A stretch of 40,643 nt of DNA from Caldimonas manganoxidans ATCC BAA-369 (GTDB lineage: Bacteria; Pseudomonadota; Gammaproteobacteria; Burkholderiales; Burkholderiaceae_C). Every line of letters begins with the position of its first letter. Position 1 is the first letter of the stretch. The stretch spans positions 1 through 40,643 of the forward strand of contig NZ_KB905952.1 in NCBI RefSeq assembly GCF_000381125.1, read 5' to 3'. This document shows positions 21,467 through 29,202 of the stretch, piece after piece. The notes under the pieces were generated by a model. The model saw only the letters and a program-made list of their open reading frames with translations, searched no databases and had not been told where the DNA came from. A program made the translations under genes and the position numbers.

Positions 21467-22245
21467 GGGCGCACACTCACCTCGCCGCTGTCCAGACGGT
21501 GCAGGCCGTGCGCGTCACGCAGCAGCAAAGCGCCATCCTCGTCGACCCCTTCGGCCTGGGCTTCGGGCAGCTCCGGCTTGGTGGTGCGCACACGGCGGCC
21601 GCGCAACAAATCACGGGCTGCGAAACGCCGCGCAAAGGCCGCAAAGCCGCGCAGCTCGAACAGCTTGAGTGCGCCCACCAAGGCGGTGGCGGCCGCCGTG
21701 AGGGCCTCGGCGGCGGTGAGGCCCGGGTCGAGCTGGCGCAGCCAAGCCACCGGATGGCGCGGGTCGGGCAGGGCCGGCGGCACCTCGATGTTCAGGCCCA
21801 CGCCCACCACCACATGGCGGGTGGCACTGGCATGGCCCTGGGTCTCGATCAAGATGCCGCCCAGCTTGCCGGCGGGGGCGCCGTGGTCGTCGAGCGTCCA
21901 CAAATCGTTGGGCCACTTGATGCGCAGCAGCGGGTGCAGCGCCTCGGCCAGGGCCACGCCCACGGCCAGCGACAGTCCGCCCCAGCGCTGCGGCGACAGC
22001 GGCAAGCCCAGTGAAAAGGTCAGCGAAGCCCCCGGCGCCGACTGCCAGGCCCGCCCTTGGCGGCCGCGCCCGGCGTGTTGGCGCTCGGCCACCAGCAGAC
22101 AGGCGGCGGTATCGCCCTGACGTGCGCGTTCCAGCAGCCGGGTGTTGGTGGAGTCGACCTCGGCCAGCACCTCCACGCTCAACCCCGGCAGCTGGGGTTC
22201 GAGCCGTTCCCAGAGGTCTTCGACCGGCCAGCGCAAGGTGCTCAT
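21460..22245 (-). CDS. birA: Biotin protein ligase (biotin-[acetyl-CoA carboxylase] ligase)
   Basis: A 261-residue ligase that activates biotin with ATP and attaches it to the carrier lysine of acetyl-CoA carboxylase and related enzymes. The signature DSTNTRLLERA, the adenylate loop ERQHAGRGRQGRAW, the KWPNDL motif and KLGGILIE are all visible, as is the small C-terminal beta domain (EAQAEGVDEDGALLL). It lacks the N-terminal DNA-binding domain of the E. coli protein, so it is a class I enzyme that should not act as the biotin repressor. ATG 22245 overlaps the stop of the SET-domain gene by four bases (ATGA), indicating coupled translation. Confidence 0.93.
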   Translation of the reverse strand: MSTLRWPVEDLWERLEPQLPGLSVEVLAEVDSTNTRLLERARQGDTAACLLVAERQHAGRGRQGRAWQSAPGASLTFSLGLPLSPQRWGGLSLAVGVALAEALHPLLRIKWPNDLWTLDDHGAPAGKLGGILIETQGHASATRHVVVGVGLNIEVPPALPDPRHPVAWLRQLDPGLTAAEALTAAATALVGALKLFELRGFAAFARRFAARDLLRGRRVRTTKPELPEAQAEGVDEDGALLLRDAHGLHRLDSGEVSVRPC

Positions 22246-22748
22246 CGCTTCGGGGCGAGCATGGTGCGGCGGCAGTTCGGTGCACCGCAGCGGCATTCGT
22301 ACTGCTTTTTTAGTTTGGGCGTGTAGCGCTCGTCGATCACCAGGCGGTAGTCGTAGAACAGCTCCTCGCCAGGGGCGATGTCACGCAAAGCCTTGATGAA
22401 CACGCGGCCATTGACTTCGTCGGCTTCGCAATTGGGGTTGCAGGCATGGTTGATCCAGCGTGCGGCGTTGCCGCCGTACTTGGCGTCGATCACATGGCCG
22501 TCGTCGATGTGGAAGTAGAACGTGTGGTGCGGGTCGCTCGGGTCGTGCGGGTGGCGGCGTAAGGCTTCGGCCCAAGTGATGACTTCGCCCTTGTACTCGA
22601 TGATGCGCTCGCCGGCGCGGATGGGCGCCACGGCGAACACCCCTTTGCCGTGCACGCTGGAGCGGCGCACCTGGATGCGCCGCCGCCGAGCTGGGGCAGC
22701 GGACCCCGCGGCGGCGCGGGGGGAACGGGAGGGCCGAGCTTGCGTCAT
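22242..22748 (-). CDS. SET-domain protein lysine methyltransferase
   Basis: A 168-residue protein made of a basic N-terminal tail (SRSPRAAAGSAAPARRRR), a SET domain and a cysteine-rich post-SET segment. Visible SET motifs: SSVHGKGVFAVAPIRAGERI, the pseudoknot sequence RWINHACNPNCEA and EELFYDYRLV with the catalytic tyrosine region. The post-SET block is YECRCGAPNCRRTML, which with the cysteine of NHACNPNC could bind zinc, as in eukaryotic enzymes. It would transfer methyl from SAM to a protein lysine; the target is unknown. Such genes occur in many Burkholderiales. ATG 22748 is preferred; upstream in-frame ATGs at 22766 and 22817 have no ribosome binding site, and the latter is part of the promoter -10. 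First gene of the birA operon. Confidence 0.88.
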   Translation of the reverse strand: MTQARPSRSPRAAAGSAAPARRRRIQVRRSSVHGKGVFAVAPIRAGERIIEYKGEVITWAEALRRHPHDPSDPHHTFYFHIDDGHVIDAKYGGNAARWINHACNPNCEADEVNGRVFIKALRDIAPGEELFYDYRLVIDERYTPKLKKQYECRCGAPNCRRTMLAPKR

Positions 22749-22778
22749 GGTCGACTTTGGGTACATTGAAATGTGGGA

Positions 22779-22805
22779 GCGCGCGCGTGCGTGCGCGCAC
22801 GCGCG
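22779..22805. repeat. 27-bp alternating purine-pyrimidine tract (GC/GT), Z-DNA-prone
   Basis: From 22779 to 22805 every base alternates purine and pyrimidine, nearly all G and C with a few T and A. The arms GCGCGTGC (22783-22790) and GCACGCGC (22797-22804) also form an inverted repeat. It lies in the 5' untranslated region of the SET-domain gene and 85 bases upstream of topB. Confidence 0.85.
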
Positions 22806-22815
22806 AGGCAGCGGC

Positions 22816-22821
22816 ATTGTA
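22816..22821 (-). promoter_or_regulatory. -10-like element TACAAT for the SET-birA-SPOR operon
   Basis: On the minus strand the sequence reads CCCCTACAATGCCGC. Transcription would start near 22809, just upstream of the alternating GC tract and about 60 bases before ATG 22748. No clear -35. Confidence 0.45.
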
Positions 22822-22889
22822 GGGGCCGCGCGCTAGGCGCGCTGCGTGGCCGGCTCGCCGCCCCCCTTCCTGACCCCCACACGAGATCC

Positions 22890-25487
22890 ATGAGCAAAGC
22901 CCTGGTGATTGCCGAGAAGCCGTCCGTCGCACAAGACATCGTGCGAGCGCTCACGCCTGTCTGCGGCAAATTCGAAAAGCACGACGAGTATTTCGAGAAC
23001 GAGCGCTACATCGTCAGTTCCGCCGTGGGCCATTTGGTGGAAATCAAGGCGCCCGAGGCCTACGACGTCAAGCGCGGCAAGTGGAGCTTTGCTCACCTGC
23101 CGGTCATCCCGCCGCATTTCGAGCTGCATCCGATCGACAAGAGCAAAGGCCGGCTCAACACGCTGGTCAAGCTCATTCGCCGCAAAGACGTCACCGAACT
23201 CATCAATGCCTGCGACGCTGGGCGCGAGGGCGAATTGATCTTTCGCCTCATCGTGCAGTACGCCACGCCGGCACGCGGGGGCTTGAACAAGCCCATTCGC
23301 CGGCTGTGGTTGCAAAGCATGACGCCCCAAGCCATTCGCGAAGGCTTCGAGCGACTGCGCAGCGACGAAGAGATGCGCGGCCTGTCGGAGGCTGCGCGCA
23401 GCCGCAGCGAGGCCGACTGGCTGGTGGGCATCAATGGCACGCGGGCGATGACCGCCTTCAATTCGCGCGACGGGGGGTTCTTCCTGACCACCGTGGGCCG
23501 CGTGCAAACGCCCACGCTGTCGATCGTGGTCGAGCGCGAGGAGAAGATCCGCAAGTTCGTGCCGCGTGACTACTGGGAGGTGCGCGCCACCTTTGCGGCC
23601 CAGACGGGCACTTACGAGGGCAAGTGGTTCGACCCGGCCTGGAAGAAGAACGAGGCCGACTCCGAGCTGCGTGCCGACCGGCTGTGGTCGGCCGAGCAAG
23701 CCCAGGCCATCGCCGAGGCGGTGCGTGGCCGCGCCGGCACCGTCACCGAAGAGGCCAAGCCCAGCACCCAGAGCAGCCCGCTGCTGTACGACCTGACCAC
23801 GCTGCAGCGCGAGGCCAATTCCCGCTTCGGCTTCTCGGCCAAGACCACGCTGTCGCTGGCGCAGGCCTTGTACGAGAAGCACAAGGTGTTGACCTACCCG
23901 CGGACCGACTCGCGCGCTTTGCCCGAGGACTACCTCGGCGTGGTCAAAAAGACGATCGAGATGATTGCCGGCGAAGACCTGCCGGGCCCGTTGCGCGAGT
24001 TGGCGCCTCATGCGGCCAAGGCGATCCAGGCGGGCTACATCAAGCCCAACAAGCGGGTGTTCGACAACGGCAAGGTTTCGGACCACTTTGCCATCATTCC
24101 GACCTTGCAGCCGCCCAAGAGCCTGACCGAGGCCGAGGCCAAACTCTATGACCTGGTGGTCAAGCGCTTTCTGGCGGTGTTCTACCCGCCGGCCGAATAC
24201 CTGGTCACCACCCGCATCACCACGGTGCAGGACCAGGGGCAGACCTACAGCTTCCAAACCCAGGGCAAGGTGCTGGTGCAGCCGGGCTGGCTGGCCGTCT
24301 ACGGCAAGGAGGCGCAAGAAGACGATGCCAACCTCGTGGCAGTGACGCCGGGTGAGACCGTGCGCGCCGAGGAGGTGGCCATCCATGCCACCAAGACCCG
24401 GCCGCCGGCGCGCTACACCGAAGCCACGCTGCTGTCGGCCATGGAAGGGGCAGGCAAGCTGGTGGACGATGAAGAACTCAAAGCCGCGATGCAAGACAAG
24501 GGCCTGGGCACCCCGGCCACCCGCGCGGCCATCATCGAAGGCTTGATCCAAGAGAAGTATCTCGTGCGGGAAGGGCGCGAACTCGTTCCCACCGCCAAGG
24601 CATTCCAGCTCATGACACTGCTGCGCGGCCTGGACGTGGAAGACCTCACCAAGCCCGAACTCACCGGCAACTGGGAGTACCAGCTCGCCCAAATGGAGAA
24701 GGGCAAGCTGTCGCGCGAAGCCTTCATGGCCGAGATCGCCGCGATGACGCAGCGCATCGTGCAAAAGGCCAAGGAGTACGATCGCGACACCATCCCGGGC
24801 GATTACGCCACGCTCAAGACGCCATGCCCCAACTGCGGCGGGGTGGTCAAAGAGAACTATCGGCGCTTCAGCTGCACGGGCAAGACGGGCAACGAAGACG
24901 GCTGCGGCTTTTCGATCAGCAAGATTCCCGGGGGCCGCAGCTTCGAGCTGCACGAGGTCGAGCAATTCCTCGCTCACAAGAAGATCGGCCCGCTGGACGG
25001 CTTTCGCTCCAAGGCCGGCTGGCCGTTCTCGGCCGAGCTCAAGCTGGTCTATGACGAAGATCTGGGCAACTACAAGCTCGAGTTCGATTTCGGCGAGGAT
25101 GCCAAGCAGGCACAAGATGGCCAGCCGGTGGACTTCAGTGGCCAAGAGTCCTTGGGCGCCTGCCCCAAATGCAAGGGGCATGTGTACGAACACGGCACCA
25201 GCTACGTTTGCGAACACGCCGTGGGCTCGCCCATCACCTGCGACTTCAAGAGCGGCAAGATCATCCTGCAGCAGCCCGTGGCGCGCGAGCAGATGAGCAA
25301 GCTGCTGGCCACCGGCAAGACCGATTTGCTGGAGAACTTCGTCTCCAACAAAACGCGTCGCAAGTTCAAGGCCCACCTGGTGTGGGACGCCAAAGAAGGC
25401 AAGGTCGGTTTCGAGTTCGAGCCGCGTGCGACCAAGACGGCGGCCAAGAAGACCCCGGCGGCGAAGAAGGCGGTCGCCAAGGAATGA
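22890..25487 (+). CDS. topB: DNA topoisomerase III
   Basis: An 865-residue type IA topoisomerase that cuts and passes single strands, separating linked DNA during replication and recombination. The TOPRIM domain starts at residue 2 (SKALVIAEKPSVAQDI) and includes NACDAGREGELIF. The nucleophile is Tyr336 in LTYPRTDSRAL. The C-terminal part has two zinc-ribbon-like modules (CPNCGG...CTGKTGNEDGCGF and CPKCKGHVYEHGTSYVC...C). The end is a lysine/alanine tail, [17 protein letters not shown], like histone H1 tails. ATG 22890 has only a weak GAGA ribosome site. The long alternating GC tract lies upstream, and the next gene overlaps the stop. Confidence 0.95.
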   Translation: MSKALVIAEKPSVAQDIVRALTPVCGKFEKHDEYFENERYIVSSAVGHLVEIKAPEAYDVKRGKWSFAHLPVIPPHFELHPIDKSKGRLNTLVKLIRRKDVTELINACDAGREGELIFRLIVQYATPARGGLNKPIRRLWLQSMTPQAIREGFERLRSDEEMRGLSEAARSRSEADWLVGINGTRAMTAFNSRDGGFFLTTVGRVQTPTLSIVVEREEKIRKFVPRDYWEVRATFAAQTGTYEGKWFDPAWKKNEADSELRADRLWSAEQAQAIAEAVRGRAGTVTEEAKPSTQSSPLLYDLTTLQREANSRFGFSAKTTLSLAQALYEKHKVLTYPRTDSRALPEDYLGVVKKTIEMIAGEDLPGPLRELAPHAAKAIQAGYIKPNKRVFDNGKVSDHFAIIPTLQPPKSLTEAEAKLYDLVVKRFLAVFYPPAEYLVTTRITTVQDQGQTYSFQTQGKVLVQPGWLAVYGKEAQEDDANLVAVTPGETVRAEEVAIHATKTRPPARYTEATLLSAMEGAGKLVDDEELKAAMQDKGLGTPATRAAIIEGLIQEKYLVREGRELVPTAKAFQLMTLLRGLDVEDLTKPELTGNWEYQLAQMEKGKLSREAFMAEIAAMTQRIVQKAKEYDRDTIPGDYATLKTPCPNCGGVVKENYRRFSCTGKTGNEDGCGFSISKIPGGRSFELHEVEQFLAHKKIGPLDGFRSKAGWPFSAELKLVYDEDLGNYKLEFDFGEDAKQAQDGQPVDFSGQESLGACPKCKGHVYEHGTSYVCEHAVGSPITCDFKSGKIILQQPVAREQMSKLLATGKTDLLENFVSNKTRRKFKAHLVWDAKEGKVGFEFEPRATKTAAKKTPAAKKAVAKE

Positions 25488-26458
25488 GCTCGGCGGTCTT
25501 TCTGAAGCTGCTGGCCATCTTCATCGTCGTGACGATCGGTTGGCTGGCGGGGCGGGCCAAGTTCTTCGGCGGTGGCCAGACGGCGCGCTCGCTGTCCAAT
25601 GCTGCGTTCTACTTGTTTGCGCCGGCGCTGCTGTTTCGCACCACCGCGCGCATCGACTTCGCCGCCTTGCCCTGGACGGTGATCCTGGCGTATTTCATGC
25701 CCGTGGTGGGGCTGTTGCTGGCTCTCTATGGCTGGCGACGCACACAGACCGCTGGGGCCAAAGGCGCGCCGGCCGAGCCCAGCGTGCGCGCCATCACCGC
25801 CACCTTCGGCAACACCGTGCAGCTGGGCATCCCGATCGCGCTGGCGCTGTTCGGTGAGGCGGGGTTGTCGATCCACCTGGCCATCGTCAGCTTGCACGCG
25901 CTCATCCTGCTGAGCCTGTTGACGGTGTTGGTGGAGCTCGACTTGGCGCGCGCGGCCTCGCGCGCGCAGGGCGGCCGCTCCCGCCTGAGCACCACGCTCA
26001 AGCTCACGGTGCACCACACCCTCATCCACCCGGTGGTGCTGCCGGTGCTGGTGGGCATGGGCTGGAATCTGGCGGGCTTGCCGATTCCGCTGGCGGCTGA
26101 CGAAATCCTGTCCATGCTGGGGCAGGCCGTCGTGCCGGTGTGCCTGGTGGCCATCGGCATGTCGCTGGCCCACTATGGCTTGCAGGGCTCACTGCGCGCA
26201 GCCGCTGGGCTCACCGCGGCCAAGCTCGTGGCCCAGCCGGCGCTGGTGCTGGCCGTGGGGCACTTCGTGTTTGGCTTGTCGGGCCTGCCGCTGACGGTGA
26301 TCGTGATGTGCGCGGCGCTGCCCTCGGGCACCAATGCGCTGATGTTCTCGCAACGCTATGGCTGCCAAGAGGCCGAAACCACGGCCACGCTGGTGTTGTC
26401 CACCTTGGCCTTCGTGCTCACCGGGCCGCTGTGGCTGGCCCTGTTGTCGCGGCTGTGA
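25484..26458 (+). CDS. AEC family (auxin efflux carrier-like) transporter
   Basis: A 324-residue integral membrane protein with about ten hydrophobic segments in two repeats, typical of the AEC/PIN-like family (also called the malonate/malate permease family MdcF). Conserved parts are [14 protein letters not shown] near residue 40, [19 protein letters not shown] in the middle and [16 protein letters not shown] near residue 285, the second crossover motif. In bacteria these move small organic anions or amino acids; the substrate cannot be called here. ATG 25484 overlaps the topB stop (ATGA), so it is translated with topB although no functional link is evident. Confidence 0.85.
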   Translation: MSSAVFLKLLAIFIVVTIGWLAGRAKFFGGGQTARSLSNAAFYLFAPALLFRTTARIDFAALPWTVILAYFMPVVGLLLALYGWRRTQTAGAKGAPAEPSVRAITATFGNTVQLGIPIALALFGEAGLSIHLAIVSLHALILLSLLTVLVELDLARAASRAQGGRSRLSTTLKLTVHHTLIHPVVLPVLVGMGWNLAGLPIPLAADEILSMLGQAVVPVCLVAIGMSLAHYGLQGSLRAAAGLTAAKLVAQPALVLAVGHFVFGLSGLPLTVIVMCAALPSGTNALMFSQRYGCQEAETTATLVLSTLAFVLTGPLWLALLSRL

Positions 26459-26484
26459 GCCCGGCGGCGGCCGGCTGGATTTGC

Positions 26485-26490
26485 GACAAT
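26485..26490 (+). promoter_or_regulatory. -10-like element GACAAT just before proA
   Basis: GCGACAATGCCGGG: the hexamer ends six bases before ATG 26497, so a leaderless mRNA is possible, as for metH-N. No ribosome binding site is seen in the gap. Confidence 0.35.
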
Positions 26491-26496
26491 GCCGGG

Positions 26497-27777
26497 ATGA
26501 CCCCCATCGATCTCCAGGCTTACATGACCCAAGTGGGCGCAGCCGCTCGCGCGGCCGCCGCCCGCATGGCTGCGGCGTCCACCGCAGCCAAGAACGATGC
26601 CTTGCGGCGCTTGGCCGCCTTGATTCGCGAGCATGGGCCGCACCTGCAGGCCCAGAACGCCAAGGACCTGGCGGCCGCGCAGGACCGCGGTTTGGCCGCG
26701 CCCATGGTCGATCGGCTGCGCATCAGCGATGCGGTCGTGGCACAAATGGCCGAAAACTGCGAGCAGGTGGCGGCTCTGCCCGATCCGGTGGGCGAGATGA
26801 TCAACCTGCGCCGTCGCCCCAGTGGCATCACCGTGGGCCAGATGCGCGTGCCCATCGGGGTGTTCGGCATGATCTATGAAAGCCGCCCCAACGTCACCAT
26901 CGAGGCTGCGTCGCTGGGCATCAAGAGCGGCAATGCCTGCGTGCTGCGCGGCGGCTCCGAGGCGCTGCACTCCAACCTGGCGCTGTGGAAGCTGGTGCAG
27001 CAGGCCCTGCAGGCCGCTGGCCTGCCGCCCCAGGGCGTGCAGCTGATCGAAACCACCGATCGTGAGGCGGTGGGCCGTTTGATCGCGATGCCCGAGTACG
27101 TGGACCTCATCATCCCGCGTGGTGGCAAGTCCTTGATCGAGCGCATCAGCCGTGAGGCCACCGTGCCGGTGATCAAGCACTTGGACGGCAACTGCCATGT
27201 CTATGTCGATGCCTGGGCCGATCTCGAGTTGGCCGTGGCCGTCACCGACAACGCCAAAACGCAGAAATACAGCCCTTGCAATGCGGCGGAATCCTTGCTG
27301 GTGCATGAGGCCATTGCCCCGGCCTTTTTGCCCCGCATCGGCGCGATCTTCGCCGCCAAGGGCGTGGAGATGCGCTGCGATGCGGCCGCCAAGGCGCTGC
27401 TCGCGGCCGTGCCGGGCGCCAAGCTCGTGGACGCCACCGAGCAGGACTGGTTCGAGGAATACCTCGCGCCCATCATCAGCATCAAGCTGGTCAAAGACCT
27501 CGACGAGGCCATCGCGCACATCAACCGCTACGGCTCGCATCACACGGATGCCATCCTGACCGAGCACCATCCCAACGCGATGCGTTTCCTGCGCGAAGTC
27601 GATTCGGCCAGCGTGATGGTCAATGCCAGCACGCGCTTTGCCGATGGATTCGAATATGGCCTGGGCGCCGAGATCGGCATCTCCACCGACAAATTCCACG
27701 CCCGCGGACCGGTGGGCCTGGACGGGCTGACCTCCTTGAAGTACATCGTGCTGGGACAAGGAGAGCGGCGTGGCTGA
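26497..27777 (+). CDS. proA: Gamma-glutamyl phosphate reductase
   Basis: A 426-residue enzyme that reduces glutamyl 5-phosphate to glutamate semialdehyde with NADPH, the second step of proline synthesis. Motifs: the aldehyde-dehydrogenase-like fold with [45 protein letters not shown] and the catalytic Cys261 in [11 protein letters not shown]. The ending [19 protein letters not shown] is typical. ATG 26497 (MTPIDLQ) gives a normal length; ATG 26524 is an alternative. The partner kinase proB is not in the window. The 3' end overlaps queC by eight bases, so the two genes are co-transcribed. Confidence 0.95.
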   Translation: MTPIDLQAYMTQVGAAARAAAARMAAASTAAKNDALRRLAALIREHGPHLQAQNAKDLAAAQDRGLAAPMVDRLRISDAVVAQMAENCEQVAALPDPVGEMINLRRRPSGITVGQMRVPIGVFGMIYESRPNVTIEAASLGIKSGNACVLRGGSEALHSNLALWKLVQQALQAAGLPPQGVQLIETTDREAVGRLIAMPEYVDLIIPRGGKSLIERISREATVPVIKHLDGNCHVYVDAWADLELAVAVTDNAKTQKYSPCNAAESLLVHEAIAPAFLPRIGAIFAAKGVEMRCDAAAKALLAAVPGAKLVDATEQDWFEEYLAPIISIKLVKDLDEAIAHINRYGSHHTDAILTEHHPNAMRFLREVDSASVMVNASTRFADGFEYGLGAEIGISTDKFHARGPVGLDGLTSLKYIVLGQGERRG

Positions 27778-28492
27778 TTCCCGCACGGCGCTGGTGCTCT
27801 TCAGCGGCGGGCAGGATTCCACCGTGTGCCTGGCCTGGGCGCTGTCGCGCTTTGCGCATGTGGAGACCGTGGGTTTCGACTATGGCCAGCGCCACCGCGT
27901 CGAGCTGGCGTGCCGGGTCACCGTGCGCGACGAGTTGCGGCGGGCGTTTCCAGGGTGGGCCAGCCGCCTGGGCGACGACCATGTGCTCGATCTGGCCTTG
28001 CTGGGCCAGCTCAGCGACACGGCCCTGACCCGGCAGCGGGCCATCGAGATGCAGGCCCATGGCCTGCCCAACACCTTCGTGCCTGGGCGCAATCTCTTGT
28101 TCTTGACCCTGGCGGCCACGCTGGCCTATCGGCGTGGGGCCAGTGTGTTGGTGGGCGGCATGTGCGAGACCGACTACTCCGGTTACCCGGACTGCCGCGA
28201 CAACACGCTCAAAGCCTTGCAAGTGGCCATCAGTCTGGGCATGGACACCCCGATGACGGTGGAAACACCGCTGATGTGGCTGAACAAAGCCCAAACCTGG
28301 ACGCTGGCCGAAAGACTGGGCGGGACGGCGCTGGTGGACTTGATCGTCGAACACACGCACACCTGTTACCTGGGCCAGCGTGAGCCGCGCCATGCCTGGG
28401 GCCGCGGCTGCGGGCAGTGTCCGGCCTGCGAGCTGCGTGCGCGCGGGCATGCCCAATACCTTGCCGGTGAGCCGGCGGCCGAGCTGGGCTGA
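27770..28492 (+). CDS. queC: 7-cyano-7-deazaguanine synthase
   Basis: A 240-residue ATP-dependent amide/nitrile-forming enzyme that converts 7-carboxy-7-deazaguanine to preQ0, the precursor of queuosine in tRNA. The PP-loop SGGQDST spans residues 12-18. The zinc site is visible at the C-terminus as CYLGQ followed by GCGQCPAC. Other motifs: [25 protein letters not shown] and [14 protein letters not shown]. The GTG start at 27770 follows AAGGAGA and lies inside the proA end. queD, queE and queF are not nearby in this window. QueC homologues also occur in defence loci, but nothing of that kind adjoins it here. Confidence 0.93.
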   Translation: MADSRTALVLFSGGQDSTVCLAWALSRFAHVETVGFDYGQRHRVELACRVTVRDELRRAFPGWASRLGDDHVLDLALLGQLSDTALTRQRAIEMQAHGLPNTFVPGRNLLFLTLAATLAYRRGASVLVGGMCETDYSGYPDCRDNTLKALQVAISLGMDTPMTVETPLMWLNKAQTWTLAERLGGTALVDLIVEHTHTCYLGQREPRHAWGRGCGQCPACELRARGHAQYLAGEPAAELG

Positions 28493-28577
28493 ACCCGAGC
28501 TCGGTAGCCGGCGCGCGCCGGCGTATCGCGCGATCGTAGTAGAGTCGCGGGAACGAGACTGCCATGGGGGATCCTCG

Positions 28578-29171
28578 ATGAGCACCACACAAGTGCTGGG
28601 CTGGGTGGTCGTGGCCGTGTTGGTGTTTTGGGCCGTGGGGGCCTACAACCGGCTGGTGCGCTTGCGCAATGCCATTGGCAATGCCTTTGCCCAGATCGAC
28701 GTGCAGCTCAAGCGGCGCTACGACCTCATCCCCAACCTGGTGGAGACGGCCAAGCAATACATCGCCCACGAGCGCGAGACGCTGGAAGCGGTGATCGCTG
28801 CGCGCAACCAAGCCCGCTCCGCGGCCGAGCATGTGCGGGCCAAGCCCACGCATGCCGCTGCGGTGGGCGCGCTGGCGGTGGCCGAGCAGACCCTGGAGGG
28901 CACACTGGCGCGGCTGATGGCGGTGGTCGAGAACTACCCCGAACTCAAAGCCGACCAAACCCTGCGCGAGCTGTCCGAAGAGCTCACCAGTACCGAAAAC
29001 CGGGTGGCCTTCGCGCGCCAGGCCTTCAACGATGCGGCGCTCGACTACAACAATGCCGCGCAGCAGTTTCCGACCAACCTCATCGCCGGGCTCTTCGGCT
29101 TCAGGCCGGCAGGCATGCTGCAGTCCACCGCCAGCGACGAGGAACGCAAAACCTTGCGTGTCCAGTTCTGA
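28578..29171 (+). CDS. lemA: LemA family protein
   Basis: A 197-residue protein with one N-terminal transmembrane helix (VLGWVVVAVLVFWAVGAY) and a long helical bundle outside. Family motifs: YNRLVRLRNAIGNAFAQIDVQLKRRYDLIPNLVE (residues 24-57) and YPELKADQTLRELSEEL, with NRVAFARQAFNDAALDYN. The function of LemA is not well defined; it is often paired with an M48 protease, as here (the next gene starts 32 bases on). ATG 28578 has GGGGGA upstream. A TAGAGT sequence near 28540 could be a -10. Confidence 0.9.
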   Translation: MSTTQVLGWVVVAVLVFWAVGAYNRLVRLRNAIGNAFAQIDVQLKRRYDLIPNLVETAKQYIAHERETLEAVIAARNQARSAAEHVRAKPTHAAAVGALAVAEQTLEGTLARLMAVVENYPELKADQTLRELSEELTSTENRVAFARQAFNDAALDYNNAAQQFPTNLIAGLFGFRPAGMLQSTASDEERKTLRVQF

Positions 29172-29202
29172 ACAGGCCCTGGCAGGCTGGCGCTGAACCC
29201 CC

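Noticed and set aside
22833-25376. Very long open frame on the minus strand opposite topB (also opposite tkt 17358-19661, ntrY 34558-37017 and the M48 gene 29101-31143)
   Set aside because: These are antisense shadows caused by high GC at third codon positions. Their translations have no family motifs and the plus-strand genes are unambiguous.
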